From the NCBI RefSeq assembly GCF_013408655.1, contig NZ_JACCBP010000001.1, forward strand, positions 1,984,001 to 2,048,000: a DNA stretch of 64,000 nucleotides, given 5' to 3'. A model generated the notes under the pieces. It did not search any database, was not told where the DNA came from, and was given only the letters and a program-made list of their open reading frames with translations. The translations under genes were made by a program, and so were the position numbers. Positions 51,110 through 60,981 of the stretch are shown piece after piece (within the stretch, counting starts at the first letter, position 1; each line of letters opens with the position of its first letter). This stretch comes from Pigmentiphaga litoralis. GTDB taxonomy: Bacteria; Pseudomonadota; Gammaproteobacteria; Burkholderiales; Burkholderiaceae_B.

Positions 51110-51868
51110 ATGACATCCCCCTCCCCTGGCAAGCACCCGCTGCAGACCGGCACCTTCATCAAGACGGTGTCGCCCCACATCATCGAAATCCTGGGCACGA
51201 CCACGCTGGACTTCGGCGTCATCGATGCCGAGCATGCGCCGTTCGACCGCGCGGCGATGGACCTGATGATGCTGGCCGGCCGCGCCGCCGGCTTGCCCCT
51301 GTTCGTGCGCGTCCCGGACTTTGCGCCGTCGACCATTCTGTCGACGCTGGACCTGGGTGCCGCCGGGATCGTCGTGCCCCACGTGGACTCGGCCGAGCAG
51401 GCCGCGCAGATCGTGTCGCGCGCCCGCTATCACGGCGGAGAACGCGGATTTTCCAGCTCGCCGCGCGCCGCCGGCTACGGGATGATGAGCTACCAGCAGG
51501 CACAGCAGGCGGGCGACCGCACGCTGGTCATGTGCCAGATCGAAAGCGTCGATGGCTTGAAAAATGCCGAGGCCATCGCTGCCGTGCCCGGGGTCGATGG
51601 CCTGTTCGTCGGCCGTGCCGACCTGGCCCTGTCGATGGGCGAAACCGGCTCGCGCAGCCCCAAGGTACTGGAAGCCACGCAGCGCATCCTGAAGGCCGCG
51701 ACCGACGCCGGCAAGATCGCCGCAATGTTCGTCGCCAGCAACGCCGAACGCGACGAGTTTTCCGCGCAAGGCGCCAGCTGGTTCATCGTGGGGTCCGACC
51801 AGTCCCTGCTTCGGCAGGCCGCCCAGGCCATCGCGTCGTCCACGGCGCCACGGCCGCGTAGCGCCTGA
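51110..51868 (+). CDS. HpcH/HpaI aldolase family protein
   Basis: The 252-residue class II pyruvate aldolase shows FGVIDAEHAPFDRAAMDLMM (catalytic His about residue 43), GAAGIVVPHVDSAEQA (about 82-97), RYHGGERGFSSSPRA (about 105-119), MCQIESVDGL (Glu ligand) and VDGLFVGRADLALSMG (Asp ligand, about 161-176). Such enzymes split 4-hydroxy-2-oxo acids into pyruvate or a related oxo acid and an aldehyde. It is probably the central carbon-cleaving step of this IclR-controlled operon. Confidence 0.92.
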   Translation: MTSPSPGKHPLQTGTFIKTVSPHIIEILGTTTLDFGVIDAEHAPFDRAAMDLMMLAGRAAGLPLFVRVPDFAPSTILSTLDLGAAGIVVPHVDSAEQAAQIVSRARYHGGERGFSSSPRAAGYGMMSYQQAQQAGDRTLVMCQIESVDGLKNAEAIAAVPGVDGLFVGRADLALSMGETGSRSPKVLEATQRILKAATDAGKIAAMFVASNAERDEFSAQGASWFIVGSDQSLLRQAAQAIASSTAPRPRSA

Positions 51869-51958
51869 GCGCGCTCAAGATTGAGTGCGTATCGGCGGCA
51901 ACGTTGGCCCGCCGCGCAGGGTTACGCACCGCATCCATCCAGATCCAGGAGTTTCGCC

Positions 51959-52816
51959 ATGACTGCTTCTCTTCCCCGCTCCGCAACCTACGCGGCCCAC
52001 TATGAACAGCCACCGCAGCAAGAGAGCCCTGGCTGTCGCACCTGGCTGACCCGCGGCGCAAATTTTGTCGTCGCGGTGTCCGAAGTGCGCGCGGGCGCCG
52101 TGCTCGAACGCACGGACAACCCCGACGAATACTTTGTGTTCCTGCCCGCCAACCAGGCGCGCATCTCGGCCGGTGCCGACAGCATCGACGCCCACGCCGA
52201 AACCCTGACCATCGTGCCGCCCGGCGACAGCCGCATTGAAGCGCTGAACGACGGCCACATCGTGCGCGTGTTCTCGCGGCTGAACACCGACCTGCTCGAC
52301 GCCTGCCCGAACGCCGCCATCTACGCCGACGGCGCGCCCGAAGTCGCGCCGCTGGTGTCCTGGCCCGATCCGGTCGACGGCTTTCGCCTGCGCCACTACG
52401 TGCTGGCCGACCATGTCCGCCCCGACAGCAACATGCGCATCTTCCGCAGCTGCAACCTGATGGTGAACGTGCTCAACAAACGCACCGTGCCGCGCGACCC
52501 CGCCAAGCTCAGCCCGCACAGCCACACCGACTTTGAACAGGCGTCGCTCGCCATCCAGGGCACCTACACCCACCATCTGCGCTGGCCCTGGACGCCGGAC
52601 ATGAACCAGTGGCGCGACGACGAGCACGTCACGGTCGGCAGCCCGTCGGTGACCGTCATCCCTGCCAAGGTGCTGCACACCAGCGCCAATGTCAGCGAAG
52701 GCGACTGCTGGCTCGTCGACATTTTCGGCCCGCCGCGCATGGACTTTTCAAGCAAGCCCGGCATGGTCTGCAATGCCGATGACTATCCGATGCCGCTGGT
52801 GGTCGCGCCGTCCTAA
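51959..52816 (+). CDS. Cupin-superfamily protein (two-domain)
   Basis: The 285-residue protein looks like a bicupin: an N-terminal half with VSEVRAGAVLERTDNPDEYFVFLP (about 40-63) and a C-terminal half with LSPHSHTDFEQASLAIQGTYTHHLRW (about 183-208; HxH and E) and VTVIPAKVLHTSANVSEG (about 228-245; distal His). GGAG 8 nt before ATG 51959 supports this start. It closes the operon and is followed by a strong hairpin. The enzyme activity is unknown; isomerase or dioxygenase is possible. Confidence 0.78.
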   Translation: MTASLPRSATYAAHYEQPPQQESPGCRTWLTRGANFVVAVSEVRAGAVLERTDNPDEYFVFLPANQARISAGADSIDAHAETLTIVPPGDSRIEALNDGHIVRVFSRLNTDLLDACPNAAIYADGAPEVAPLVSWPDPVDGFRLRHYVLADHVRPDSNMRIFRSCNLMVNVLNKRTVPRDPAKLSPHSHTDFEQASLAIQGTYTHHLRWPWTPDMNQWRDDEHVTVGSPSVTVIPAKVLHTSANVSEGDCWLVDIFGPPRMDFSSKPGMVCNADDYPMPLVVAPS

Positions 52817-52825
52817 GGTGAGGCG

Positions 52826-52859
52826 GGGGCGGCCGGGGGATGGGAGCGGCGGCCGCCCC
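52826..52859 (+). terminator. Strong hairpin after the cupin gene
   Basis: A perfect 10-bp GC stem (GGGGCGGCCG / CGGCCGCCCC) with a 14-nt loop lies 9 bp after the stop codon. No T-run follows, so it may be a processing or stability hairpin, or a Rho-assisted terminator. Confidence 0.5.
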
Positions 52860-53006
52860 TGAGGTGAGCCAGAGGGTTGCCCCTGCAATGCCCCTGTCAC
52901 ATCCGCAAGACAGCATACGGGCCTTGCGTTCATCTGCGTGTCAGGTCGGCCCCGGGTCGATCGCCGCGACGGACATCCCGTCTTCCTCTTGCGCCCAATC
53001 ACCCAC

Positions 53007-55199
53007 ATGCCCCTGTCACCTCGCGCCCCGCGCGCTGCCGCGCCTGTCGCCGGCGCGTTCTGCCTGTCTGTTCTGTGCCTGTCCTTGCTCGCCGCGTGCG
53101 GCAGCGACAACGACACCGTCGCCACCACCCCCACCACGCCAACGCCGACGCCGTCGGGCCCGGTCCAGATCGCGTTCATGCCGGACGTGCACTTTCACGA
53201 CGTGTACGCCAACTTTGAAGACGGGTCGTTCCCTGGCATCCCAAACAGCAAGTCGGGCCGCAACGCCACGATCCGCCTGATGCAGGCACAGATGACGTCG
53301 ACGCGGCTATTCAACGAAAACTACTTTGCGTTCATTGCGGCGCTGGACGACGCGGTCAAGCGCGGCGTGAAGCACATTGCGCTGCCGGGCGATTTTTCGG
53401 ACGACGGCCAGCCCGTGCACATGCGCGGCCTGAAGAAGATGCTGGACCAGTACGCGGCGCAGCATGGCATCGAATTCTTTGCGGCGCCGGGCAATCATGA
53501 TCCCAACCGGCCGCTGGCGCGCCCCGCGGGCAAGAGCGATTACATGGGCATTGACCTGGCCACGGGTCGGGCCGGTGCGCCGCAGCCGATCTACAGCAAG
53601 GGCGGCAATGCCGACTGCGTGAACTACACGACGGCCTGGGCGCGCAAGGGCGCGTCGTACTGCACCGAAGAAGTCCTGGAGCAAGGCTACGAAGGGATCG
53701 CGAAAGCGATGAACAGCCACGGCTTCATGCCCAAGCCGAACTACCTGTATTACGAAACCCCGTACAGCACCTACGCCTACAAGGACTACCGGTTCGAAAC
53801 GGCGCAGGCGCAGGCCGGCTGGGACAAGCGTCAGTACGAGATCTGCAAGGAAGGCACGGGCGGCGCATTCAAGAAGCCGGAGTACACGCTGTGCAAGCAA
53901 GTGCCCGACACATCGTACGTGGTGGAGCCGGTCAAGGGCGTGTGGCTGGTCGCGATCGATGCGAACGTCTACATCCCGAGCGGCGCGGGCGCGAATGATT
54001 TCGCGGGGTCGGGTGACGCGGGCTACAACCGCATGCTGACCCACAAGCAGCACGTGATCGCGTGGATCCGCGATGTGGTGGCGCGGGGCAAGGCCGAAGG
54101 CAAGCAGGTGATCGGCTTCAGCCACTTCCCGATGAGCGAGTTCTTTAACGGCGCGTCGGACGACATCATTGCGCTGCTGGGCTCGGGCAAGATGCAGATG
54201 GTGCGCCGCCCGGCCGAAGACACGACCAAGGCGCTGGCCGAGACGGGCCTGCAGATCCACGTGGGCGGCCACATGCATTTCAACGACACGGCTTTCCGCC
54301 AGATCGACGCGACGCATGCGTTGTTCAACATCCAGGCGCCGTCGATGGCGGCCTATGTGCCGGCCTACAAGCTGATGACGCTGACCGATGCCACGCATGT
54401 CGAAGTGCAGACGGTGCGCCTGGACACAGTGCCGCGTTTTGACGAGCTGTTCGAACATTACCGCGCCGAGCACAGCTTCTTTACCGATTTCCCGGCGCAG
54501 GTGCCGGGCGGCGAGTTGTGGAGCAAGTCGATTCTGGACGCCACCAACTACGGCGATTTCAGTACCCGCTACATGTCGGAGCTGGTGCGCCTGCGTCTGC
54601 TCAATGACGACTGGCGTTGCGAGATGCGCGAGCTGGTGAAAAGTCCGCTGTACGGCTCGCACCTGCTGGTCCTGTCGCAGATGACGTCGGCTGTTACGCT
54701 GAAGGAATTGGCGAACACTGGCACGCGCGGTCTGTTTTCGACCAGCTTCTTCAATTGCCTGGCCGATGGCGGCACGCCGGGCACGGCCAACGCAGCCTAT
54801 GCGGCCGACTACGCGGCGGCGGAAGCCAAGGCGCGCGCCCTGGCCCAGGCCCACGGCATGCGTCTTGAGGATTTCAACGACTGGAAGGCGCTGGACCTGG
54901 CGGGCGATTTCGTACGGCTGGCCAATGCGGGCGACCTGGCGTTTGCCGACATTCCGACGGCCCGCGCCAAGCAATACAAGCTGCTGGCCGAAGCGCTGCA
55001 GACCACCAATGCCACCTTGCTGATGAAGGGCGAGCAGGTGTCCAACGCCAACCCGGTGGGCGCCCTCTTCCAAGCGCGCTTCAAGCCGCTGATGGCCATC
55101 CTGCTCAAGCTCGCGGCCGGCGCCCCGACCCGCCATTTCGTGATCGATCTGAAGGCCAACGCCCTGACCGATCTGACACGCGAACCTTCGCCTTTCTAA
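53007..55199 (+). CDS. Calcineurin-like metallophosphatase lipoprotein
   Basis: The 730-residue exported protein has a lipoprotein signal (LLAAC, Cys31), a Thr/Pro-rich spacer, and all metallophosphoesterase motifs: MPDVHFHD (about 56-63), ALPGDFSDDGQPV (about 125-137), APGNHDPN (about 159-166), GFSHFPMSEFF (about 369-379) and HVGGHMHFND (about 418-427). Length is well above simple phosphatases; the C-terminal 270 residues form an additional mostly helical domain. ATG 53007 gives a proper signal; 52938 adds 23 Arg-rich residues. It precedes another exported hydrolase by 9 bp. Confidence 0.86.
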   Translation: MPLSPRAPRAAAPVAGAFCLSVLCLSLLAACGSDNDTVATTPTTPTPTPSGPVQIAFMPDVHFHDVYANFEDGSFPGIPNSKSGRNATIRLMQAQMTSTRLFNENYFAFIAALDDAVKRGVKHIALPGDFSDDGQPVHMRGLKKMLDQYAAQHGIEFFAAPGNHDPNRPLARPAGKSDYMGIDLATGRAGAPQPIYSKGGNADCVNYTTAWARKGASYCTEEVLEQGYEGIAKAMNSHGFMPKPNYLYYETPYSTYAYKDYRFETAQAQAGWDKRQYEICKEGTGGAFKKPEYTLCKQVPDTSYVVEPVKGVWLVAIDANVYIPSGAGANDFAGSGDAGYNRMLTHKQHVIAWIRDVVARGKAEGKQVIGFSHFPMSEFFNGASDDIIALLGSGKMQMVRRPAEDTTKALAETGLQIHVGGHMHFNDTAFRQIDATHALFNIQAPSMAAYVPAYKLMTLTDATHVEVQTVRLDTVPRFDELFEHYRAEHSFFTDFPAQVPGGELWSKSILDATNYGDFSTRYMSELVRLRLLNDDWRCEMRELVKSPLYGSHLLVLSQMTSAVTLKELANTGTRGLFSTSFFNCLADGGTPGTANAAYAADYAAAEAKARALAQAHGMRLEDFNDWKALDLAGDFVRLANAGDLAFADIPTARAKQYKLLAEALQTTNATLLMKGEQVSNANPVGALFQARFKPLMAILLKLAAGAPTRHFVIDLKANALTDLTREPSPF

Positions 55200-55208
55200 G
55201 ACCTGACC

Positions 55209-56768
55209 ATGACGACGCTTCCCCCCGGCTCCCAACTCCAGATGCCTGGCGACCTGCCCGCCAGCCCCGCTCGCCGCACCGTCTTGCGTGGCAGCGCAAC
55301 GGCCACGGCCCTGGCTCTGTTCGGCAGTTCCGCGCTGCTGGCTGCCTGCGGCGGCGGTGACGACGACAACGACACCGGCACTGGCACTGGCACCGGCACT
55401 GGCCCAAGCGCACCCGGCGCCACCGTGCCCGCCCCCACCCTGGTCGGCCGCGCCATTCTGCCGGCCGACAGCTATGTTGCCGGGCCGACCTCGGGCCAGT
55501 TCGTGTCCGGCGGTGATCTGGACCGCGCCACGGCCACGTATGGCTATCGCCTGCCCTTTGTCGGCAAGCAGCCCATGCAGGGCTTTTCGGCCGTGATTCC
55601 CGGTCCGATCGCCGGCACCTTTTATGCCATGCAGGACAACGGCTTCGGCGGCAAGGCCTCGTCGCCCGACGCGCTGCTGCACATCTATGCGATCGGCTTT
55701 GACTGGACGCGTGGCGCGGTCATTCCGGTCGACTTCACGACCGGTGCGCCACTGACTGAATTCAGCGCACGCAGCTTCATCCGGCTCAGCGATCCGAACC
55801 GTTTCCTGGGTTATCGTGCCGTGGCCGACGCGCCCAACTACCCGGGCCTGTCGGTCTCCCCCGCGGGCCAGACGCTGCCGGTGGATCCTTCCATCCTCAC
55901 CAACCGCCTGCTGACGGGCGGCGACATCGATCCGGAATCCCTGCAGCGCGATGCCGAAGGCAACTTCTGGATCGGCGACGAGTTCGGTCCGTTCCTGCTC
56001 AAGTTCGACCGCCAGGGCCGCCTGCTGGCGCGCGAAGTGCAACTGCCCAACCTGCGCGCCGTCGGCGCCAATCCGCTGGTCCAGACGTCCAACAATCCCT
56101 ATCTGGCGGGCAACGCCGCGGCCGCCAACCTGCCGGGCTCGGGCGGCCTGGAAAGCATGGCGATCAATACCAGCCGCACCCGCCTGTATGCGATGTTCGA
56201 AGCGGCCATCACGAACGACGATGCCCGCCGCCGCGTCATCAACGTCTACAACCTGGCGACGCAGAACTTCGATGCGCGCAGCTACTCCTACCGCGTGGGT
56301 GTCAGCCAGCGCGTGAACGGCAGCGGCAATCTGGAAACCGAGATCCATACCGTGAATGACATGGTCGCTTTCAGCGATACCGCGTTCCTGGTGATGGAAA
56401 AGGACAGCGGCGCAGGCGATGTGCGTGCCGGTTTCCCGGCGTCGGGCACGTCGCGCAACGCGGCGCGCGTCAAGCGCATCTACCAGGTGTCGCTCGACAA
56501 GATCGACAGCAACGGCGACCTGATCAAGGAAGAAGTGGTCGACCTGATGAACCTGCGCGACCCCGACGGCGTCGGCAAGACGGCGACCATCAACGGCATC
56601 TACACCCACCCGATGGAGTCCATGGAAGTGGTCTGCATCGTTGACGCCAGCACCTTGTTGGTTGTCAACGACAACAACTACCCGGGCGGTTCGCCGTCGC
56701 GGTCGAAGACCAAGCCGGACGACAACGAGTTCGTGCTCATCCGTCTGCCCAAGGCCCTGCCGGTCTGA
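55209..56768 (+). CDS. Exported esterase-like/phytase-like beta-propeller protein
   Basis: The 519-residue protein matches the esterase-like activity of phytase family: LLTGGDIDPESLQRDAEGNF, WIGDEFGPFLLKFDRQGRLL (about 255-274), GGLESMAINTSRTRLYAMFEAA (about 314-335) and LLVVNDNNYPGGSPSRSKTKPDDNEF near the end. The signal has twin arginines (ARRTVLRG) and a lipobox LAAC (about Cys47), then a GT-dipeptide run from 6-bp repeats at 55376-55404. It is likely co-expressed with the metallophosphatase (9-bp gap), and the pair may release phosphate outside the cytoplasm. Confidence 0.86.
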   Translation: MTTLPPGSQLQMPGDLPASPARRTVLRGSATATALALFGSSALLAACGGGDDDNDTGTGTGTGTGPSAPGATVPAPTLVGRAILPADSYVAGPTSGQFVSGGDLDRATATYGYRLPFVGKQPMQGFSAVIPGPIAGTFYAMQDNGFGGKASSPDALLHIYAIGFDWTRGAVIPVDFTTGAPLTEFSARSFIRLSDPNRFLGYRAVADAPNYPGLSVSPAGQTLPVDPSILTNRLLTGGDIDPESLQRDAEGNFWIGDEFGPFLLKFDRQGRLLAREVQLPNLRAVGANPLVQTSNNPYLAGNAAAANLPGSGGLESMAINTSRTRLYAMFEAAITNDDARRRVINVYNLATQNFDARSYSYRVGVSQRVNGSGNLETEIHTVNDMVAFSDTAFLVMEKDSGAGDVRAGFPASGTSRNAARVKRIYQVSLDKIDSNGDLIKEEVVDLMNLRDPDGVGKTATINGIYTHPMESMEVVCIVDASTLLVVNDNNYPGGSPSRSKTKPDDNEFVLIRLPKALPV

Positions 56769-56868
56769 GCAGGCAGGCGGCATCGGGCCGGGGCAACGAG
56801 GCTCCCGGCCCATGCCGCCTATAATCACGGGTCTCCCTTCCCCTGGCGGCGTACCACGCCCCCCTTTC

Positions 56869-58782
56869 ATGTCGGCCCAGCCTTTACGTGTGCTGTCCGT
56901 CATCCCCCCGATGACGCAGCTGAACACGCCCTATCCGTCCACCGCCTACCTGACCGGCTTTCTGCGCTCGCGCGGCATGACCGCGGTGCAGGAAGACCTT
57001 GCGCTTGCGCTGGTGCTCAAGCTCCTGTCGCGCGAGGGGCTCGACGCCGTGGCGCGTCATATCGATACGCTGCCGGTCCTGTCGCATACCCCGTCGATCC
57101 AGGCATTCGTTGCGCAGCGCAACCAATACCTGGGCACGATCACGGCCACGATTGCGTTCCTGCAGGGCCGCGATACGACGCTCGCGCATCGGATCGCCGG
57201 CCGCCATTACCTGCCGGAAGGACCGCGCTTTTCATCGCTGGACGTGTACATCGATGAAGATGGCGGCGATCCCCTGGGCTGGGCGTTCGGGGCGCTGGGC
57301 CTGCATGACCGCGCCAAGCACCTGGCGACGCTGTACCTGAACGACCTGTCGGACGTGCTGCGCGATGCGGTCGATCCGCGCTTTGAATTCGTGCGCTATG
57401 CCGAGTCGCTGGCCGCGAGCCAGCCAACCTTTGATCCGCTGGCCGAGGCGCTCGCCGCCCCGCCCAACCTGGTTGACGACACGCTGCGTAAACTGACGCT
57501 GGCCGCCATCGAACGCCATCAGCCAACGGTGGTGCTGCTGTCGGTGCCCTTCCCGGGCTCGGTCTATGCCGCGTTCCGGATCGCGCAGACGATCAAGGCC
57601 GCGCACCCGCACATCGTGACCGTGCTGGGCGGCGGCTTCGTCAACACCGAGCTGCGTGAGCTGTCCGATCCGCGCGTGTTCGACCACGTGGACTACGTGA
57701 CGCTGGATGCGGGCGAACGGCCGCTGCTTGCGCTGCTGGCCTACATCCAGGGCGAACGGTCGCGCCAGCGCCTGGTGCGCACCTTCCTGCGCGATGCCGA
57801 GACGGGCTTGGTCCGCTACGTGAATATGGTCGAGCCCGACGTCGCCTTTGCCGAAGTCGGCACGCCGACCTGGGACGGCCTGCCGCTGGACCGCTATCTG
57901 TCGCTGCTGGACATGCTCAATCCCATGCATCGCATGTGGAGCGATGGCCGCTGGAACAAGCTGACCGTGGCGCATGGCTGCTACTGGAAGAAGTGCAGCT
58001 TCTGTGACGTGAGCCTCGATTACATCGGCCGCTACGAAGGCGCTTCGGCGATCGTGCTGGCCGATCGGGTCGATGCCATCGTCAAGGAAACCGGGCAGAC
58101 GGGCTTTCACTTCGTCGACGAGGCCGCGCCCCCCAAGGCGTTGAAGGCCCTGGCCACGGAACTGATCGCGCGCAACACGGGTATTTCGTGGTGGGGCAAC
58201 ATCCGCTTCGAAAAGACGTTCACGCCGGACCTGTGCGAGCTGCTGGCCGACAGCGGCTGCATTGCCGTGTCGGGGGGACTGGAAGTTGCGTCCGACCGCC
58301 TGTTGTCCTTGATGAAAAAAGGCGTGTCGGTGGATCAGGTGGCGCGGGTCACCCGCGCGTTCACGGACGCGGGTATCTTGGTGCACGCCTACCTGATGTA
58401 CGGCTTTCCGACGCAGACGGTGCAGGACACCGTGGACGCGCTGGAATACGTGCGCCAGCTATTCGCCAACGGCTGCATCCAGAGCGGCTTTTTCCACCGT
58501 TTTACCTGTACGGTGCATTCGCCGGTCGGGCAGAACCCGGAAGAGTACGGCGTGACGCTGCGTCCGCTGCCGCCGGTCAGCTTTGCCAAGAACGACATCG
58601 GCTTCGACGACCCGACGGGGGTGGACCACGATGCGCTGGGCGTGGCCCTGCGCAAGGCCATCTACAACTTCATGCACGGGATCGGGCTGGAAGAGGACGT
58701 ACGCAGCTGGTTCCCGTTCAAGGTGCCAAAAACGACGGTCTCGCGGCATCGGATCGAGCGGGCGCTGGGGCAGCCGGCATAA
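56869..58782 (+). CDS. B12-binding domain radical SAM protein
   Basis: The 637-residue protein has an N-terminal B12-binding-like region (TVVLLSVPFPGSVYAAFRIAQTI to TVLGGGFVNTEL, about residues 216-260) and a radical SAM domain. The cluster cysteines are in HGCYWKKCSFCDVSL (about 366-380), spaced CX4CX2C rather than the usual CX3CX2C. Further on are FHFVDEAAPPKALKALA, GNIRFEKTFTPDLCELLADSG and GLEVASDRLLSLMKKGVS, typical of the HemN-like barrel. ATG 56869 is chosen to fit LRVLSVIPPMTQLNTPYPST. The reaction is unknown. It is a likely stand-alone gene, 100 bp after the phytase-like gene. Confidence 0.88.
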   Translation: MSAQPLRVLSVIPPMTQLNTPYPSTAYLTGFLRSRGMTAVQEDLALALVLKLLSREGLDAVARHIDTLPVLSHTPSIQAFVAQRNQYLGTITATIAFLQGRDTTLAHRIAGRHYLPEGPRFSSLDVYIDEDGGDPLGWAFGALGLHDRAKHLATLYLNDLSDVLRDAVDPRFEFVRYAESLAASQPTFDPLAEALAAPPNLVDDTLRKLTLAAIERHQPTVVLLSVPFPGSVYAAFRIAQTIKAAHPHIVTVLGGGFVNTELRELSDPRVFDHVDYVTLDAGERPLLALLAYIQGERSRQRLVRTFLRDAETGLVRYVNMVEPDVAFAEVGTPTWDGLPLDRYLSLLDMLNPMHRMWSDGRWNKLTVAHGCYWKKCSFCDVSLDYIGRYEGASAIVLADRVDAIVKETGQTGFHFVDEAAPPKALKALATELIARNTGISWWGNIRFEKTFTPDLCELLADSGCIAVSGGLEVASDRLLSLMKKGVSVDQVARVTRAFTDAGILVHAYLMYGFPTQTVQDTVDALEYVRQLFANGCIQSGFFHRFTCTVHSPVGQNPEEYGVTLRPLPPVSFAKNDIGFDDPTGVDHDALGVALRKAIYNFMHGIGLEEDVRSWFPFKVPKTTVSRHRIERALGQPA

Positions 58783-58894
58783 CCAGGAACTCACAAAGCG
58801 CAACGATTCGGACCGGCATGACGCTCAAGTATCGGGCGTTTGTGTCGTTAGCTTGGCACCCTGCGTGTTGGATGCAGGCTTGCCCCGAGTCACC

Positions 58895-60967
58895 ATGCCC
58901 AGCACCACCCTTCCGTTTGCTTCTGCCTTGCTCCTGGCAACGCTTGCGGCGGGCTCCTGTAGCATTTTGTTTCCAATGACTGCCACCGCGTCGATGGCAG
59001 GAAATGGGCCCGCTGGCGACACCCTGACGCTCGACACCATCACGCCCGACACCGACAGCGCCGCGCTGATCGACCTGCCCCTGGAACAGTTGCTGGAAGT
59101 GGCCGTTGTCCGCACCGCGTCACGGTTGCCGCAGCCGATTTCGGATGCCCCGTCGGCAGTGGTGGTGCTGACGTCCAGGGAAATCCGGGAATACGGCTGG
59201 CGGACGCTGGCCGACGCGCTGGCCACCCTGCCCGGCCTGTATGTCACCAGCGACCGCAATTACTCCTACCTGGGCGCGCGGGGCTTTTCCCGGCCCGGGG
59301 ACTACGACAGCCGCTTCCTGCTCATGATCGACGGCTATCGCACCAATGATTCGGTGTACGACCAGGCCGCGATCGGCACCGAAGCGCTGCTCGACATGGA
59401 TCTGGTGGACCGGATCGAATACGTGCCGGGTCCGGGCGCCGCGGTGTATGGGTCGAATGCGTTCTTCGGGGTGATCAACGTGATTACCCGGAATGGGCGG
59501 GACCTGGCCGGTCCGCAGGCGGCGGTGGCGGTGGGCAGCTACGGCGAGCGCAAGGCCCGCTTCAGCTACGGGTGGAACGACAATGAAGGCCGCGACCTGC
59601 TGGTGTCGGTCACCGACGCCAATCGGCGTGGACAGGACCTGTACTACCCGGAGTTCGACACGGCCGCGCAGAATGGCGGCGTGGCGCGGCGGCTGGACTA
59701 CGACCGGTCGCGCAATTTTTTCCTGAAGGCAAGCAGCGGTGACCTGACCGTGTCGGCCGCCCATAGCGAGCGAACCAAGGGCGTGCCCACTGCCTCGTTC
59801 GGCTCCGTGTTCAACGCGCCCAACCAGACCCGCGACAACCAGACATTCGTGAACGCCAGTTATCAACGACGGCTGAGCGACGACGTTGCACTGGGCGGCC
59901 AGGCGTACTGGGGCCGATACGACTACGAAGGCGTCGGCACCTACCCGGGCGAGCCCCCGACCCGCAATGTCGATGGCGACCGGGCGATCTGGTGGGGCGG
60001 CGATCTGCACGCCACCTTCACGCAGCTTGCGCGCCAGAAGATCGTGATCGGCATGGACGTCCGCCGCGACGCCCGCCGCGATCAATACAACTTCGACATC
60101 CAGCCCTACACGCAGTACATGGATGACAAGCGGACCGGCGACCGCCGCGGGGTCTACTTCGAAGACGAGATCCGCCTGCCCGCCGGCTTCCTGCTGAACC
60201 TGGGCGCCCGCTACGACAACGACAACGTGACGGGCGGCCACTTCAATCCGCGCATTGCGCTGAACTACGCCATCACGCCCCGCAGCACCGCCAAGCTGAT
60301 CTACGGCACGGCCTATCGCGCGCCGAACGCCTACGAACTGTATTACTCGGTACCCGGCGAGGCAGGCCAGCTGCCCAACCCCGACCTGCGGGCTGAACGG
60401 ATTTCGACGCGCGAATTGGTTCTTGACCACGCCTATGCCAGGACGGGCCGCGCCACCCTGTCCGTCTTCCACTACGCCGTGCGAGACCTGATTTCGCTCA
60501 CGACCGACCCCGATTCAGGCTCGCTGATCTATCAGAACCTGGACCGGATCAAGACGATCGGCGCGGAACTGTCCATCGTGCACACCTTCACGCGCGGCGC
60601 GCGCCTGCGTGCCAGCTACGCGTGGCAGCGGGCTCAGGACGCCACCACGGGCGAACGGCTCGACAATTCGCCGTCGCAACTGGTCAAAGTCAACCTGACC
60701 ACGCCAGTGCTGCGCGAAGACATACGCCTGGGCAGCGAAATGCAGTGCACGTCGGGCCGCCTGACCGCCAACGCGGCCACCGGCGGCGCCTGCATCGCGA
60801 ACCTGACGCTGTCCTCCACCCGCCTGATCCCCCGGGCCGCGGTGTCCTTGAGCCTGTACAACGCTTTCGACAAGAAATATGCCGATCCCGCCGGACCGGC
60901 ATTCGTGCAGGAAGCCTTGCAGCGGCAGAGCCGCAGCCTGCGCGCCAAGCTGGCTTACGAGTTTTGA
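58895..60967 (+). CDS. TonB-dependent outer-membrane receptor
   Basis: The 690-residue receptor has an N-terminal export signal (about residues 1-32), LPLEQLLEVAVVRTASRLPQ as in receptors linked to YfiR, a plug domain (APSAVVVLTSREIREYGW to NAFFGVINVITRNG, about 86-207) and a beta-barrel ending in AKLAYEF with terminal Phe. LNLGARYDNDNVTGGHFNPRIALNYAI lies in the barrel. It heads an operon with yfiR-like and GGDEF-EAL genes (15-bp gap and 4-bp overlap). The ligand (siderophore, corrinoid or other) is not determined. Confidence 0.92.
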   Translation: MPSTTLPFASALLLATLAAGSCSILFPMTATASMAGNGPAGDTLTLDTITPDTDSAALIDLPLEQLLEVAVVRTASRLPQPISDAPSAVVVLTSREIREYGWRTLADALATLPGLYVTSDRNYSYLGARGFSRPGDYDSRFLLMIDGYRTNDSVYDQAAIGTEALLDMDLVDRIEYVPGPGAAVYGSNAFFGVINVITRNGRDLAGPQAAVAVGSYGERKARFSYGWNDNEGRDLLVSVTDANRRGQDLYYPEFDTAAQNGGVARRLDYDRSRNFFLKASSGDLTVSAAHSERTKGVPTASFGSVFNAPNQTRDNQTFVNASYQRRLSDDVALGGQAYWGRYDYEGVGTYPGEPPTRNVDGDRAIWWGGDLHATFTQLARQKIVIGMDVRRDARRDQYNFDIQPYTQYMDDKRTGDRRGVYFEDEIRLPAGFLLNLGARYDNDNVTGGHFNPRIALNYAITPRSTAKLIYGTAYRAPNAYELYYSVPGEAGQLPNPDLRAERISTRELVLDHAYARTGRATLSVFHYAVRDLISLTTDPDSGSLIYQNLDRIKTIGAELSIVHTFTRGARLRASYAWQRAQDATTGERLDNSPSQLVKVNLTTPVLREDIRLGSEMQCTSGRLTANAATGGACIANLTLSSTRLIPRAAVSLSLYNAFDKKYADPAGPAFVQEALQRQSRSLRAKLAYEF

Positions 60968-60981
60968 AAGCGCTTCGCCAC

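Noticed and set aside
53307..56927. 1206-residue minus-strand frame opposite the phosphatase and phytase-like genes
   Set aside because: The antisense strand has full-length matches to known motifs in two lipoproteins; the long frame has low-complexity Arg/Gly/His content only.
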